This document shows positions 37,783-47,334 of a stretch of DNA of 64,000 bases, in pieces; position 1 is the first letter of the stretch; each line of letters opens with the position of its first letter. The position numbers were made by a program, and so were the translations under genes. Origin of the DNA: Rhodanobacter sp. FDAARGOS 1247. GTDB taxonomy: Bacteria; Pseudomonadota; Gammaproteobacteria; Xanthomonadales; Rhodanobacteraceae. Below the pieces are notes generated by a model that had not been told where the DNA came from, searched no databases, and saw nothing but the letters and a program-made list of their open reading frames with translations. The stretch is from NCBI RefSeq assembly GCF_016889805.1, contig NZ_CP069535.1, forward strand, positions 248,001-312,000, written 5' to 3'.

Positions 37783-38904
37783 ATGATCAAGAAAATTATC
37801 GTGTTGCTGACGGGCATGCTGGTCACCGTGGCGGTCTATGCCGCGGGAGCGCAACTTCGCGCCGACCACCCCGACAGCTACACCGTTCGCCGCGGCGACA
37901 CCTTGTGGGCAATCTCCGCCAAGTTCCTCGCCAAGCCGTGGCTGTGGCCGGAGATCTGGCAGGCCAACCCCCAGGTGCGCAACCCCCACCTGATCTATCC
38001 CGGCGACGTGCTCAACCTGTCCTTCATCAATGGCCCCCGCGTGGGCCTGCAGCCCAGCGTCCATCGCGAAGGCGACGCGATCCCCGCCATTCCCCTGTCC
38101 GAACTGAAAATGTTCCTCAAGGAAATGCGGGTGATGGACTCGAACGCGGTGAGTTCCGCGCCTTACGTGGTGGGCCTCGAAGAGTCCCGTCTGCGTGGCG
38201 CCGTCGGCCAGAACCTGTACGTGCGTGGCCTGCAGGGCGAGCCGGGCCAGCGCTGGGCCATCGTGCGACCGACCCACGTGTTCCGCGGCTTCAACCAGGA
38301 TGACGCCTCCAGCGCCGACCTGGTCGCCCACGACATGGACAGCAACGCGGCGATGGTCAAGGCGCCGTGGAGCGAGGATTCGCGCAACGACGGCCATTAC
38401 GGCAAGGGCGACGACCTCGGTGTCGAGGTCAGCGTGATCGGCACCGCCGAGACGCTGCGCACCGGCGATCCGGCCACCCTGCTGCTGCTCAATGCGACCC
38501 AGGAAGTGCGCAGCGGCGATCGCATCATGCCGATCGACGACAAGCCGTACGACGCCTACTACTACCCGCATGCGCCCAAGTCGGTGCCCGCCGATGCCAA
38601 GGTGATCGGCTTTGCCGACGCGATGGCTGCCGCCGGTCCCCGCCAGGTCATCATGCTGTCGGTGGGGGCCCGCGACGGGATCGACAACGGCAGCACGTTC
38701 ACGATCTTCCAGCCGGGCGAGACGATCCACGACGACGTGGCCAGCAACAGCATGAACCGCGGCCTCGGCGAGACGGTCAAGCTGCCCGACGAGTACGTCG
38801 GTCACGTGATGGTGTTCCGCACCTTCGACCGGGTCAGCTACGGCCTGGTGATGGACGGCCTGCGTCCGGTGGGCATCGGCAGCCGGTTGACCGCGCCGCA
38901 ATAA
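37783..38904 (+). CDS. LysM domain-containing cell-envelope protein
   Basis: A 373-residue exported protein. It has a signal peptide (MIKKIIVLLTGMLVTVAVYA), then one LysM peptidoglycan-binding domain (about 31-80: YTVRRGDTLWAISAKFL, then PHLIYPGDVLNLSF) and a long C-terminal region of unknown function with GDRIMPIDDKPYDAYYYPHA and VGARDGIDNGSTFTIF. The family is typically encoded between def and dprA in Lysobacterales and other gammaproteobacteria. It probably sits on the murein in the periplasm. A strong terminator follows. Confidence 0.93.
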   Translation: MIKKIIVLLTGMLVTVAVYAAGAQLRADHPDSYTVRRGDTLWAISAKFLAKPWLWPEIWQANPQVRNPHLIYPGDVLNLSFINGPRVGLQPSVHREGDAIPAIPLSELKMFLKEMRVMDSNAVSSAPYVVGLEESRLRGAVGQNLYVRGLQGEPGQRWAIVRPTHVFRGFNQDDASSADLVAHDMDSNAAMVKAPWSEDSRNDGHYGKGDDLGVEVSVIGTAETLRTGDPATLLLLNATQEVRSGDRIMPIDDKPYDAYYYPHAPKSVPADAKVIGFADAMAAAGPRQVIMLSVGARDGIDNGSTFTIFQPGETIHDDVASNSMNRGLGETVKLPDEYVGHVMVFRTFDRVSYGLVMDGLRPVGIGSRLTAPQ

Positions 38905-38928
38905 GCCGCAGCGGCATCTTCCTACACG

Positions 38929-38959
38929 ACGGCGCGGTTTCCACCGCGCCGTTTTCTTT
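38929..38959 (+). terminator. Rho-independent terminator after the LysM gene
   Basis: A 10-bp GC-rich stem (38929-38938 with 38943-38952), loop TTCC, then TTTTCTTT. It lies 24 bases after the LysM stop and just before dprA. Confidence 0.9.
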
Positions 38960-38984
38960 GCCGGGTGCTCCGTAAACTCGACGC

Positions 38985-40151
38985 ATGACCAGGGACGATC
39001 TGCAGGAACAACGCGCGTGGCTGACTGCCCTGCGCACGCCGGGGCTGGGGCCGGGCGGGCTGCGGGTTCGGCTGGATGCGGCCGGCGGAGACATGCATGC
39101 CGCGCTGGCGCAGTTGCAGCGCCACGCCGCTGCCCTGGGTGAGCCCGCGCAGGCCTGGCTGGCCCGGCCCGATGCCGCGCTGCTGGATGCGGACACGGCC
39201 TGGCTGGCCGAGCCGGCCCATCGCCTGTTGCGCTGCACGGACGCGGACTTTCCGCCGCTGCTGGAAGACATCCCGCAGCCGCCGGCCGCGCTGTTTGTGG
39301 TGGGCGACAGCGATCTGCTGCTGTATCCGCAGGTGGCGATCGTGGGAGCCCGCAGCGCCAGTGCCAAGGGACTGGCCCATGCCCGGGCGTTCGCCACCGC
39401 GCTGGCCGACGCCGGCTTCGCGATCACCAGCGGCATGGCCGACGGTGTCGACGGCGCCGCCCATGCCGCGGCCCTCGATGCCGGCGCCAGGACGGTAGCG
39501 GTGATCGGCACCGGGCCCGATCGCGTCTATCCCCGCAAGCACCATGCGCTGGCCCGGCGGATCGCGGCCCAGGGCGCGATCGTCAGCGAGTTTCCGCCCG
39601 GCACGGCGGCGCGCCCCGATCATTTCCCCCGTCGCAACCGGATCATCTCCGCGCTGGCGCTGGGCACCCTGGTGATCGAGGCGGGGCTGAAGTCCGGTTC
39701 GCTGATCACCGCCCGCCTGGCGGCCGAGCAGGGCCGCGAGGTATTTGCGCTGCCCGGTTCCATCCATGATCCGCTGGCCCGCGGATGCCACCAGTTGATC
39801 CGCGACGGCGCCCGGCTGGTCGAGACGGCGACGGAAATTGTCGAGACATTGGCGCCTGCAGCGCGCATGCTTGGCGGCCAGCTGGCTGCCCGGCTGGACT
39901 CGGCGGGGTCGGATGATGCTGATCCGCGAGCCGTCGGAACCCCGGGAATCGATCGTTCCGGTCCTTGCGGCGATCCGGATTATCGGCGGCTTTTGACTGA
40001 ACTTGGTCACGCGCCGGCGACATTGGACGAACTTGTGCAGCGTACCGGGCAGTCTGCCGGCGCGCTTTCGTCGATGCTGCTGATGCTGGAGCTGGAGCGG
40101 CGCGTCGAGAGCCTGGCCGGCAATCGCTACCAGCGCCTACCCGACGACTGA
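38985..40151 (+). CDS. dprA: DNA-processing protein DprA
   Basis: A 388-residue protein that loads RecA on incoming single-stranded DNA during transformation. The extended Rossmann fold has YPQVAIVGARSASAKGLAHA, FAITSGMADGVDGAAHAAAL and VAVIGTGPDRVYPRKHHAL, then FPRRNRIISALALGTLVIEA and SGSLITARLAAEQGREVFAL, the canonical DprA series. A C-terminal winged-helix-like domain follows (about 330-388: LDELVQRTGQSAGALSSMLL). It starts 25 bases after the preceding terminator and is followed by topA on the same strand. Confidence 0.97.
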   Translation: MTRDDLQEQRAWLTALRTPGLGPGGLRVRLDAAGGDMHAALAQLQRHAAALGEPAQAWLARPDAALLDADTAWLAEPAHRLLRCTDADFPPLLEDIPQPPAALFVVGDSDLLLYPQVAIVGARSASAKGLAHARAFATALADAGFAITSGMADGVDGAAHAAALDAGARTVAVIGTGPDRVYPRKHHALARRIAAQGAIVSEFPPGTAARPDHFPRRNRIISALALGTLVIEAGLKSGSLITARLAAEQGREVFALPGSIHDPLARGCHQLIRDGARLVETATEIVETLAPAARMLGGQLAARLDSAGSDDADPRAVGTPGIDRSGPCGDPDYRRLLTELGHAPATLDELVQRTGQSAGALSSMLLMLELERRVESLAGNRYQRLPDD

Positions 40152-40272
40152 GCCTCGCCGGCGTGGCTCGGCCCCGCGCGGCGGGCTTGACAGCCGCCGG
40201 CGGCGCGTGGTTTCAACTATATATATGTCCGGCACGGAAGCGCCGGTGGTTCACTCTCGGATATCCCGCTTC

Positions 40273-42798
40273 ATGGCAAAAAACCTGCTCATCGTCGAAT
40301 CACCGGCCAAGGCCAAGACGATCAACAAATACCTCGGCAAGGATTTCCAGGTCCTCGCCTCCTACGGTCACGTGCGCGACCTCAAGCCGAAGGAGGGCGC
40401 GGTCGATACCGAGCACGGCTTCGCGATGACGTACGAGGTGATCGAGCGCAACCAGAAGCACGTCGACGCGATCGCCAAGGCCGCCAAGCTGGCCGACGAC
40501 ATCTACCTCGCGACCGACTTGGATCGCGAAGGTGAGGCGATCAGCTGGCACATCAGCGAGATCCTCGACGAGCGTGGCCTGACCAAGGGCAAGCAGCTGC
40601 ACCGGGTGGTGTTCTCCGAGATCACGCCGAAGGCGATCAAGGCGGCGGTGGCCGCGCCGCGCCAGCTGTCGCACGATCTGGTCGACGCCCAGCAGGCGCG
40701 CCGCGCGCTGGACTACCTGGTCGGTTTCAACCTGTCGCCGGTGCTGTGGCGCAAGGTGCAGCGCGGGCTGTCCGCCGGCCGCGTGCAGTCGCCGGCGCTG
40801 CGCATGATCGTCGAGCGCGAGGAGGAGATCGAAGCGTTCAAGGCGCGCGAATACTGGACCGTCGAGGCCCAGCTGAAGCATGTCGACGGCGACTTCAGCG
40901 CGCGGCTGTCGCGCCTCAACGGCAAGAAGTTCGAGCAGTTCGACCTGACCAGCGAAACTGCTGCGCATGCGGCCCGCGAGGCGCTGAAGGCGGCCGCCCG
41001 TGGTCGCCTCGTCGTCAGCGAGGTCAGCTCGAAGGAGCGCAAGCGTCGCCCGGCCGCTCCATTCACCACCTCCACCCTGCAGCAGGAGGCCGCACGCAAG
41101 CTCGGCTTCACCACCAGCCGCACGATGAAGGTGGCGCAGGGCCTGTATGAGGGCGTGGCGCTGGGCAGCGAGGGCAACGTCGGCCTGATCACCTACATGC
41201 GTACCGACTCGACCATGCTCGGCGACGACGCGATGGCCGAACTGCGCCAGCTGATCGCCCGCGACTTCGGTAGCCACGCGCTGCCGGATGCCCCGCAGGT
41301 CTACAAGACCAAGTCGAAGAACGCGCAGGAAGCCCATGAAGCGATCCGTCCGACCTCGGCGATGCACACGCCGAAGTCGGTGGCTGCGTTCCTCAACGAC
41401 GATCAGCGCAAGCTGTACGAGCTGATCTGGAAGCGCACCGTGGCCTGCCAGATGATCCACGCCACGCTGAACACCGTGTCGGTGGAGTTCGCCCTGCCGG
41501 ACGTGGCCGGCGGCGATGCCTCGTTCCGTTCGACCGGCACCACGGTGGTCGATCCCGGCTTCCTTGCTGTCTACGAGGAAGGCCGCGACCAGAAGAACGC
41601 CGATGACGATGACGAAGGCCGTCGCCTGCCCCGGCTGGAGAAAGGCGAGGCCGTGCCGCTGCACGAGATCGTCGCCGACCAGCACTTCACCGAACCGCCG
41701 CCGCGTTACTCCGAAGCGAGCCTGGTCAAGGCGCTGGAAGAACACGGCATCGGCCGTCCGTCGACCTACGCCAGCATCATCCAGGTGCTGCAGAACCGCG
41801 AATACGTGTACCTGGACAGCCGCCGCTTCAAGCCCAGCGACGTGGGTCGCGCGGTCAGCAAGTTCCTCACCCAGCATTTCACCCAGTACGTCGACTACGA
41901 CTTCACCGCCAAGCTCGAGGACGAGCTCGATGCGGTCAGTCGGGGCGAGGAAGCCTGGGTGCCGCTGATGGAGCGCTTCTGGAAGCCGTTCAAGCAGCAG
42001 GTGGACGAGAAGGCCGAGTCGGTCGACCGCAGCGAGGCCACCGGCGCGCGCGAACTGGGTACCGATCCGAAGACCGGCAAGCCGGTGTTCGTGCGACTGG
42101 GCCGGTTCGGGCCGTATGCCGCCATCGGCGACAAGGACAGCGAGGAGAAATTGCAGTTCGCCTCGCTGCGTCCCGGCCAGAGCATGCACACCATCGAACT
42201 GGCCGAGGCGCTGGAGCTGTTCAAGCTGCCGCGCAAACTGGGCCAGGCGGAAAACGGCGACGAGGTCAGCGTGGCGATCGGCCGCTTCGGGCCGTTCGTG
42301 AAGCAGGGCAGCACCTATGCCTCGCTGAAGCCCGAAGACGATCCGTACACCATCGAGCTGCCCCGCGCGCTGCAGATCGTGCAGGAAAAACTGGAGATGC
42401 TGGCGAACCGGCTGATCCTCGATTTCGGCAATGGCGTGCAGGTGCTGAACGGTCGCTACGGCGCCTACATCACCGACGGCGAGAAGAACGCGCGCATTCC
42501 CAAGGAGCAGGAACCAAAGGAACTGACCGAAGCCCAGTGCCTCGAACTGCTGGCCGCGGCGCCGGTGCGCAAGGGCCGCTTCGGCAAGAAGACCGCGAGC
42601 AAGAAGGCGGCCGCGAAAAAGGCGGCTCCGGCCAAGAAAACGGAGGCCAAGAAAGCGACGGTGAAGAAGGCGGCGGTGAAGAAGACCGCGACCAGGAAAG
42701 CCGCGACCAAGAAGACCGCGACGAAGAGCACGGCGAAGAAAGCCGCCACGAAAAAGACGGTCGCGAAGAAGACTGCCAGCGACAGCGCTGAGGCCTGA
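40273..42798 (+). CDS. topA: DNA topoisomerase I with lysine/alanine-rich C-terminal tail
   Basis: An 841-residue type IA topoisomerase that relaxes negative supercoils. The TOPRIM domain has LIVESPAKAKTINKYLG and the metal motif ATDLDREGEAISWH; the catalytic tyrosine is in GLITYMRTDST. The C-terminal part has repeats of the Topo_C type (FVRLGRFGPYAAIG, VAIGRFGPFVKQG, VLNGRYGAYITDG) in place of the three zinc fingers of E. coli TopA; no CxxC pair is visible there. The last ~65 residues are a histone-H1-like Lys/Ala tail (KKAAAKKAAPAKK). Start at ATG 40273 gives the usual MAKNLLIVES N-terminus. tsaC starts at the stop (no gap), so they are one unit. Confidence 0.97.
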   Translation: MAKNLLIVESPAKAKTINKYLGKDFQVLASYGHVRDLKPKEGAVDTEHGFAMTYEVIERNQKHVDAIAKAAKLADDIYLATDLDREGEAISWHISEILDERGLTKGKQLHRVVFSEITPKAIKAAVAAPRQLSHDLVDAQQARRALDYLVGFNLSPVLWRKVQRGLSAGRVQSPALRMIVEREEEIEAFKAREYWTVEAQLKHVDGDFSARLSRLNGKKFEQFDLTSETAAHAAREALKAAARGRLVVSEVSSKERKRRPAAPFTTSTLQQEAARKLGFTTSRTMKVAQGLYEGVALGSEGNVGLITYMRTDSTMLGDDAMAELRQLIARDFGSHALPDAPQVYKTKSKNAQEAHEAIRPTSAMHTPKSVAAFLNDDQRKLYELIWKRTVACQMIHATLNTVSVEFALPDVAGGDASFRSTGTTVVDPGFLAVYEEGRDQKNADDDDEGRRLPRLEKGEAVPLHEIVADQHFTEPPPRYSEASLVKALEEHGIGRPSTYASIIQVLQNREYVYLDSRRFKPSDVGRAVSKFLTQHFTQYVDYDFTAKLEDELDAVSRGEEAWVPLMERFWKPFKQQVDEKAESVDRSEATGARELGTDPKTGKPVFVRLGRFGPYAAIGDKDSEEKLQFASLRPGQSMHTIELAEALELFKLPRKLGQAENGDEVSVAIGRFGPFVKQGSTYASLKPEDDPYTIELPRALQIVQEKLEMLANRLILDFGNGVQVLNGRYGAYITDGEKNARIPKEQEPKELTEAQCLELLAAAPVRKGRFGKKTASKKAAAKKAAPAKKTEAKKATVKKAAVKKTATRKAATKKTATKSTAKKAATKKTVAKKTASDSAEA

Positions 42799-43371
42799 GT
42801 GCTGCAGCGTTTCACCCTCGCCGACCTGGATGCCGCCGCCGCGCTGCTGCACGGCGGCGGCGTGCTGGCGTATCCGACCGAGGCGGTCTTCGGCCTCGGC
42901 TGCGATCCGCATGACCGGGTCGCGTTCGAGCGATTGTTTGCGCTGAAGCAGCGCCCGCCGACCCAGGGCGTGCTGCTGATTGCGGCGGACTTCGGCCAGG
43001 TGGAGCGCTACATCGACCGGGCGTCCGTGCCGCAGGCGATGCTGCAGCAAGTGCTGGCCAGCTGGCCGGGGCCCTATACCTGGATCTTTCCCCGTTCGGC
43101 CGAGGTGCCCGACTGGGTGGCCGGCAACCACGCCGGCATCGCGCTGCGGGTGACCGCCCACGAACCGGCAGCGGCGCTGTGCCGTGCCTACGGTGGCGCA
43201 TTGGTGTCGACCAGCGCCAACCCCCACGGCCAGCCGCCGGCACGCGCGGTCGAGCAGGTGGCTGACTGTTTTGGCGATGCGCTGGACGGCGTGCTGGAAG
43301 CCCCGCTGGGCGGCCAGGTCAGCCCCACGGTGATTCGCGACGTGCTGTCGGGCGCTATCATTCGCGGCTGA
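42799..43371 (+). CDS. tsaC: Threonylcarbamoyl-AMP synthase (TsaC/YrdC)
   Basis: A 190-residue Sua5/YciO/YrdC-domain enzyme, the length of the single-domain TsaC. It makes threonylcarbamoyl-AMP for the t6A modification of tRNAs reading ANN codons. Visible signatures are GGVLAYPTEAVFGLGCDP, LKQRPPTQGVLLIA and YGGALVSTSANPHGQPPA, with VSPTVIRDV at the C-terminus. It starts at GTG directly after the topA stop, so translation is likely coupled; the dprA-topA-tsaC order is conserved in related bacteria. Confidence 0.96.
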   Translation: MLQRFTLADLDAAAALLHGGGVLAYPTEAVFGLGCDPHDRVAFERLFALKQRPPTQGVLLIAADFGQVERYIDRASVPQAMLQQVLASWPGPYTWIFPRSAEVPDWVAGNHAGIALRVTAHEPAAALCRAYGGALVSTSANPHGQPPARAVEQVADCFGDALDGVLEAPLGGQVSPTVIRDVLSGAIIRG

Positions 43372-43504
43372 GCGTGCGGGGGAGCGCATGCCGGCAGGTC
43401 GGGGTCGAGCCGTCGCGGATCTGCGCGACCGCGTTCACGTCGCTGTTCACATGGCCGCGCGATGCTCGCGGACGCAACGTATCGAAGATCAGGGAGACAG
43501 CAGT

Positions 43505-44878
43505 TTGGTTATCGTCCACGACCCGCGCCAGCGCGAGCTCTCGCCGTTGCTGCCCCTGCTGGTGGCCGCCGATCCGGCCCGGGTGGTGGCCTGGCGGCAT
43601 GGCCAGGCGATCAGCGCCGCGCATTTCCTGGCCGACGTCCGGGCCGTAGCGGCGTTCCTGCCCGACGCGACGGCCGCGGTGAACCTGTGCGAGGACCGTT
43701 ACGCCTTCCTGGTGGCGTTCTGCGCGGTGGTGTTGCGCGGCCAGACCAACCTGCTGCCTTCCTCGCGCGCACCGCAGGCGGTGGACGAGGTGATGCGGGC
43801 TCATCCGGGTTGCCATGCCCTGGGCGAGCAACGGCTCGATCCGCCGCCGCCGAACTATCGGCAACTGCCGTCGTTCGACGCGCTGCCGCCCGCGCAGGTC
43901 GAGGCCGGCTGGCCCACGATTCCCGCCGACCAGGTGGTGGCGATCGGCTACACCTCCGGCTCCACTGGCGTGCCCGGGGCGAACCGGAAGACCTGGGGCA
44001 GTTTCCACGCCAGCAACGCGGGCAACCTGGCGCGGTTGCATGCCACCGTCGGCGACCGCTTCGAGGTGGTCGCCACGGTGCCGCCGCAGCACATGTACGG
44101 GATGGAGATGTCCGTATTGCTGCCCCTGCTGGGCGACGTGGGCGTGCACACCGGCCGCCCGTTCTTTCCCGGCGACGTCGCGGCGGCGCTGGCTACGGTG
44201 CCGGAACCACGGGTGCTGGTGACCACGCCGGTGCATCTGCGTGCGCTGATCGAATCGGGCATTGCCCTGCCGCCGATCGCGGCGATGGTGTCGGCCACCG
44301 CGCCCTTGCCGATCGAGCTGGCGCGGGCCGCCGAGCAGCGCTTCGACGCGCCGCTGCTGGAGGTGTTCGGCTCCACCGAGACCTGCGTGTTCGCCAGTCG
44401 CCGCCCCACCGTGGACGAGGACTGGTCGCTGTATGACGACGTGATCCTGCATCCGCAGCCCGATGGCACCGCGATCGAGGCGCCCCAGCTCGACGCGCCG
44501 GTCACCCTGGCCGACATCGTCAGCCTGTCCGGCGGCGGTCGTCGCTTCCGCCTCTGCGGTCGGCATGCGGACATGCTGGAAATCGCTGGCAAGCGCGCCT
44601 CGCTGGCCGATCTCACCCGCCGCCTGCTGGCGATCCCCGGCGTGCGCGACGGCGTGGTGTTCCAGCATGGCGACGGCGACGCGCTCGGCGTGCACCGGAT
44701 CGCTGCCCTGGTGGTCGCGCCCGGCCTGGACGAACAGGTCATCCTCGATGCCCTGCGCCGGGCCATCGACCCGCTGTTCCTGCCGCGTCCGCTGAAGCTG
44801 GTCGAGGCGTTGCCGCGCAACGAGACCGGCAAACTTCCGCGAGCCGCCCTGCTGGATCTTCTGCAAGCCCGCGACTGA
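43505..44878 (+). CDS. AMP-dependent acyl/aryl-CoA ligase-like protein
   Basis: A 457-residue adenylate-forming enzyme. Start at TTG 43505 was chosen because AGGGAGA lies just upstream and the earlier frame is not protein-like. The ATP loop is GYTSGSTGVPGANRKTWGSF, a variant lacking the usual PKG after STG; LEVFGSTETC is the A5-type motif and NETGKLPR the C-terminal lysine motif. The STGxPxxxRKTWxxL pattern resembles the ligases of aryl-polyene/xanthomonadin clusters as I recall them, but none of the other polyene genes are visible. The neighbours tsaC and purD give no pathway clue. Confidence 0.75.
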   Translation: MVIVHDPRQRELSPLLPLLVAADPARVVAWRHGQAISAAHFLADVRAVAAFLPDATAAVNLCEDRYAFLVAFCAVVLRGQTNLLPSSRAPQAVDEVMRAHPGCHALGEQRLDPPPPNYRQLPSFDALPPAQVEAGWPTIPADQVVAIGYTSGSTGVPGANRKTWGSFHASNAGNLARLHATVGDRFEVVATVPPQHMYGMEMSVLLPLLGDVGVHTGRPFFPGDVAAALATVPEPRVLVTTPVHLRALIESGIALPPIAAMVSATAPLPIELARAAEQRFDAPLLEVFGSTETCVFASRRPTVDEDWSLYDDVILHPQPDGTAIEAPQLDAPVTLADIVSLSGGGRRFRLCGRHADMLEIAGKRASLADLTRRLLAIPGVRDGVVFQHGDGDALGVHRIAALVVAPGLDEQVILDALRRAIDPLFLPRPLKLVEALPRNETGKLPRAALLDLLQARD

Positions 44879-44955
44879 GCGCAGCTGCCTCACGGCGATC
44901 CCGCCGCAGCCGTTACAATGCGCAGCTGCGTCGTGTGGCGCACGGGAGTGCAGGC

Positions 44956-46239
44956 ATGAAGGTTCTGGTGATCGGCAGTGGCGGGCGCGAACACGCGCTG
45001 GCGTGGAAGCTGGGGCAGTCGGTGCAGGTCGACGAGGTGATCGTGGCCCCCGGCAATGCCGGCACGGCGCGCGAGCCCGGCGTGCGCAACGCCGATGTGG
45101 CGATGAACGACATCGATGGCCTGCTTGCGCTGGCGAAGCGCGAAAAGATCGGCTTGACCGTGGTCGGTCCCGAGGTGCCGCTGGTCGCCGGCGTGGTCGA
45201 CAGGTTCCGCGCGGCGGGCCTGCGCATCTTCGGCCCGCGGGCGATCGCCGCCCAGCTGGAAGGCTCCAAGGCGTTTGCCAAGGATTTCCTGCAGCGGCAC
45301 AACATTCCCACCGCGCACTATGCGGTTTTCACCGGCCTGAATCCCGCGCTTGCCTACGTGCGCAAGCAGGGCGCGCCGATCGTGATCAAGGCCGACGGCC
45401 TGGCCGCGGGCAAGGGCGTGGTGGTGGCGCTGACCCTTGCCGATGCCGAGCTGGCGCTGCACGACATGCTTGGCGCGCACAGCTTCGGTGATGCCTCCGC
45501 GCGCGTGGTGATCGAGGAATTCCTGGACGGCGAGGAAGCCAGCTACATCGTGATGAGCGACGGCAGCCACGCGCTGCCGATGGCCTCCAGCCAGGACCAC
45601 AAGCGCCGCGACGAAGGCGACCTCGGCCCCAACACCGGCGGCATGGGTGCGTACTCGCCCGCGCCGGTGGTCACGCCGGAAGTCGAGCAGCGCATCCTGA
45701 AGGAAGTGATCGAACCGACCCTGCGCGGCATGGCGGCCGAGGGTGCGCCGTTCATCGGCTTCCTTTACGCCGGCCTGATGATCGACAAGTCCGGCGCGCC
45801 GAAGGTGATCGAGTTCAACGTGCGTTTCGGCGATCCGGAAACCCAGCCGATCATGCTGCGCCTGAAGTCCGACCTGGTGGACCTGATCGATGCAGCGCTG
45901 GATGGCCGCCTGTCCCACACGACGGCGCGCTGGGATGCGCGCCCGGCAATCGGCGTGGTGATGGCCGCCGGTGGTTACCCGGGGCGGGTGCGCCTGGGTG
46001 ATGCGATCAGCGGACTGGATTCGCCGGAAGGCGGCGACGTGAAAGTGTTTCATGCCGGCACCCGGCTCGATGATGCCGGGCGCGTGGTCAGCGCCGGCGG
46101 CCGCGTGCTGACCGTGTGTGCGCTGGGCGCGGACATCGGCGCGGCGCGCGAAAGCGCCTACGCCGCGGTCAGCCGGATTCGCTATGACGGCGCGTTCTGC
46201 CGCCGCGACATCGCCCACCGGGCGCTGCATCGGGGCTGA
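44956..46239 (+). CDS. purD: Phosphoribosylamine-glycine ligase
   Basis: A 427-residue ATP-grasp enzyme of purine synthesis (GAR synthetase). It starts MKVLVIGSGGREHALAWKL, with TVVGPEVPLVAGVVD, GSKAFAKDFLQRHNIPTAHY and IVIKADGLAAGKGVVVAL in the ATP-grasp core, then the signature RFGDPETQPIMLRLKSDL. It joins phosphoribosylamine to glycine using ATP in the cytosol. Start at 44956 is the ATG preceded by GGGAG; an upstream in-frame start is less likely. It is a single gene here, with purH not adjacent in the window. Confidence 0.98.
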   Translation: MKVLVIGSGGREHALAWKLGQSVQVDEVIVAPGNAGTAREPGVRNADVAMNDIDGLLALAKREKIGLTVVGPEVPLVAGVVDRFRAAGLRIFGPRAIAAQLEGSKAFAKDFLQRHNIPTAHYAVFTGLNPALAYVRKQGAPIVIKADGLAAGKGVVVALTLADAELALHDMLGAHSFGDASARVVIEEFLDGEEASYIVMSDGSHALPMASSQDHKRRDEGDLGPNTGGMGAYSPAPVVTPEVEQRILKEVIEPTLRGMAAEGAPFIGFLYAGLMIDKSGAPKVIEFNVRFGDPETQPIMLRLKSDLVDLIDAALDGRLSHTTARWDARPAIGVVMAAGGYPGRVRLGDAISGLDSPEGGDVKVFHAGTRLDDAGRVVSAGGRVLTVCALGADIGAARESAYAAVSRIRYDGAFCRRDIAHRALHRG

Positions 46240-46400
46240 TCCTGCAACCAGTACGCAGGCGAATGGTAGGCCGTTGGATGGCTTGACTTTTCCGGGCCGC
46301 GCTTTTTGGGCTATGCTTGGAACTTCCCCCGCGTAAAAGTCGTGGCGCCGAGCGCCTGAACGGACACGTGCCTGATTTCACGCTTGAAGAGGTTTCCCCG

Positions 46401-47282
46401 ATGCGCAAGACGGTTTTGTCGCTGATGTCGGTTGCTGCACTGGCCCTGGCCGGCTGCAACAACGCTTCCAATTCGTCCCCGCAGGCGGACTCCTCCGGTC
46501 CCGCTTCGGCGAACACCGCTGGCGCCGTGGCGAAGACGCCGAGCCAGGTGAGCGGAACGATTTCGCTGCGTGCCGGCTCGTCGACGCCGTCGGACAAGGC
46601 CAGCCTGGTGCTGAACCTGGTCGACGTGTCCTCCACCGCCGTGGGTTCGGCGCCGCTGGCCAGCAAGACCTCGCCGGCCGGTACGTTCCCGCAGTCGTTC
46701 ACGCTCAGCTTCAACCCGGCTGACGTGAAGCCGAACGACCTGTACGTGATCCAGGCCACCATCACCGACGGCGATCGCCAGTACACCATGCCGATCCAGG
46801 CGCCGGTGCTGGCCAAGGGCAGCAACAACGACGCGGTGGCGATCCAGTTGCAGTCGGAGCAGACCCCGTCCGAGAAGCTGCTGGCCGAATTCGGCGAGGT
46901 CAAGGCGCAGATCGGCGGCATGAAGATCAGCCATGGCACCAAGCTGGAGGCCAATGACTCGCGCGGCTGGCAGCTGTTCCGCCAGGCCGGCGAAGTGAAG
47001 TACATCCGCGAGGAAGTCGACTACGGCGACAAGGGCTACACCAGCACCGATTACGCCTACAAGAACGGCAAGCCGTGGGTGATCGTGCAGGAAACCAAGG
47101 CGAACCGCGACGGCAAGCCCAGCGCGATCGACCGCGCCGGCTGGAGCGAGGACGGCACCCTGGTGCTCCAGCAGCATCAGGTCGGCGCCGACGTGCAGCC
47201 GCTGGATGCCGCCGCTGCCGCCACCATGAAGAAGGACGCGGTGTCGATCCTCGGCATCGCCACCGGCGGCAAGAACAAGTAA
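46401..47282 (+). CDS. Putative outer-membrane/periplasmic lipoprotein
   Basis: A 293-residue protein with a lipoprotein signal peptide (MRKTVLSLMSVAALALAGCN, lipobox LAGC with Cys19). The mature part begins with a Ser/Asn/Ala-rich linker and then forms a beta-rich region of no recognised family, with FNPADVKPNDLYVIQATITD and SRGWQLFRQAGEVKYIREEV. AAGAGG precedes the ATG. A bidirectional terminator follows. Lipidation is well supported; function is unknown. Confidence 0.82.
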   Translation: MRKTVLSLMSVAALALAGCNNASNSSPQADSSGPASANTAGAVAKTPSQVSGTISLRAGSSTPSDKASLVLNLVDVSSTAVGSAPLASKTSPAGTFPQSFTLSFNPADVKPNDLYVIQATITDGDRQYTMPIQAPVLAKGSNNDAVAIQLQSEQTPSEKLLAEFGEVKAQIGGMKISHGTKLEANDSRGWQLFRQAGEVKYIREEVDYGDKGYTSTDYAYKNGKPWVIVQETKANRDGKPSAIDRAGWSEDGTLVLQQHQVGADVQPLDAAAAATMKKDAVSILGIATGGKNK

Positions 47283-47304
47283 GCCGTCCAGACGTCCAAA
47301 AGAA

Positions 47305-47334
47305 AAAGCCGCCGGGAGACCGGCGGCTTTTTTT
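47305..47334 (+). terminator. Rho-independent terminator after the lipoprotein gene
   Basis: An 11-bp stem (47305-47315 with 47320-47330) with a GAGA loop runs into TTTT; the A-run on its left makes it potentially bidirectional. It lies 22 bases after the lipoprotein stop. Confidence 0.92.

Noticed and set aside
40300..43389. A 1029-codon frame antisense to topA and tsaC
   Set aside because: Both sense genes have full catalytic motifs; the antisense frame has low-complexity composition and no start signal.
46281..46321. A possible promoter for the lipoprotein gene (TTGACT and TATGCT)
   Set aside because: The spacing of about 23 bases is too long for sigma-70.
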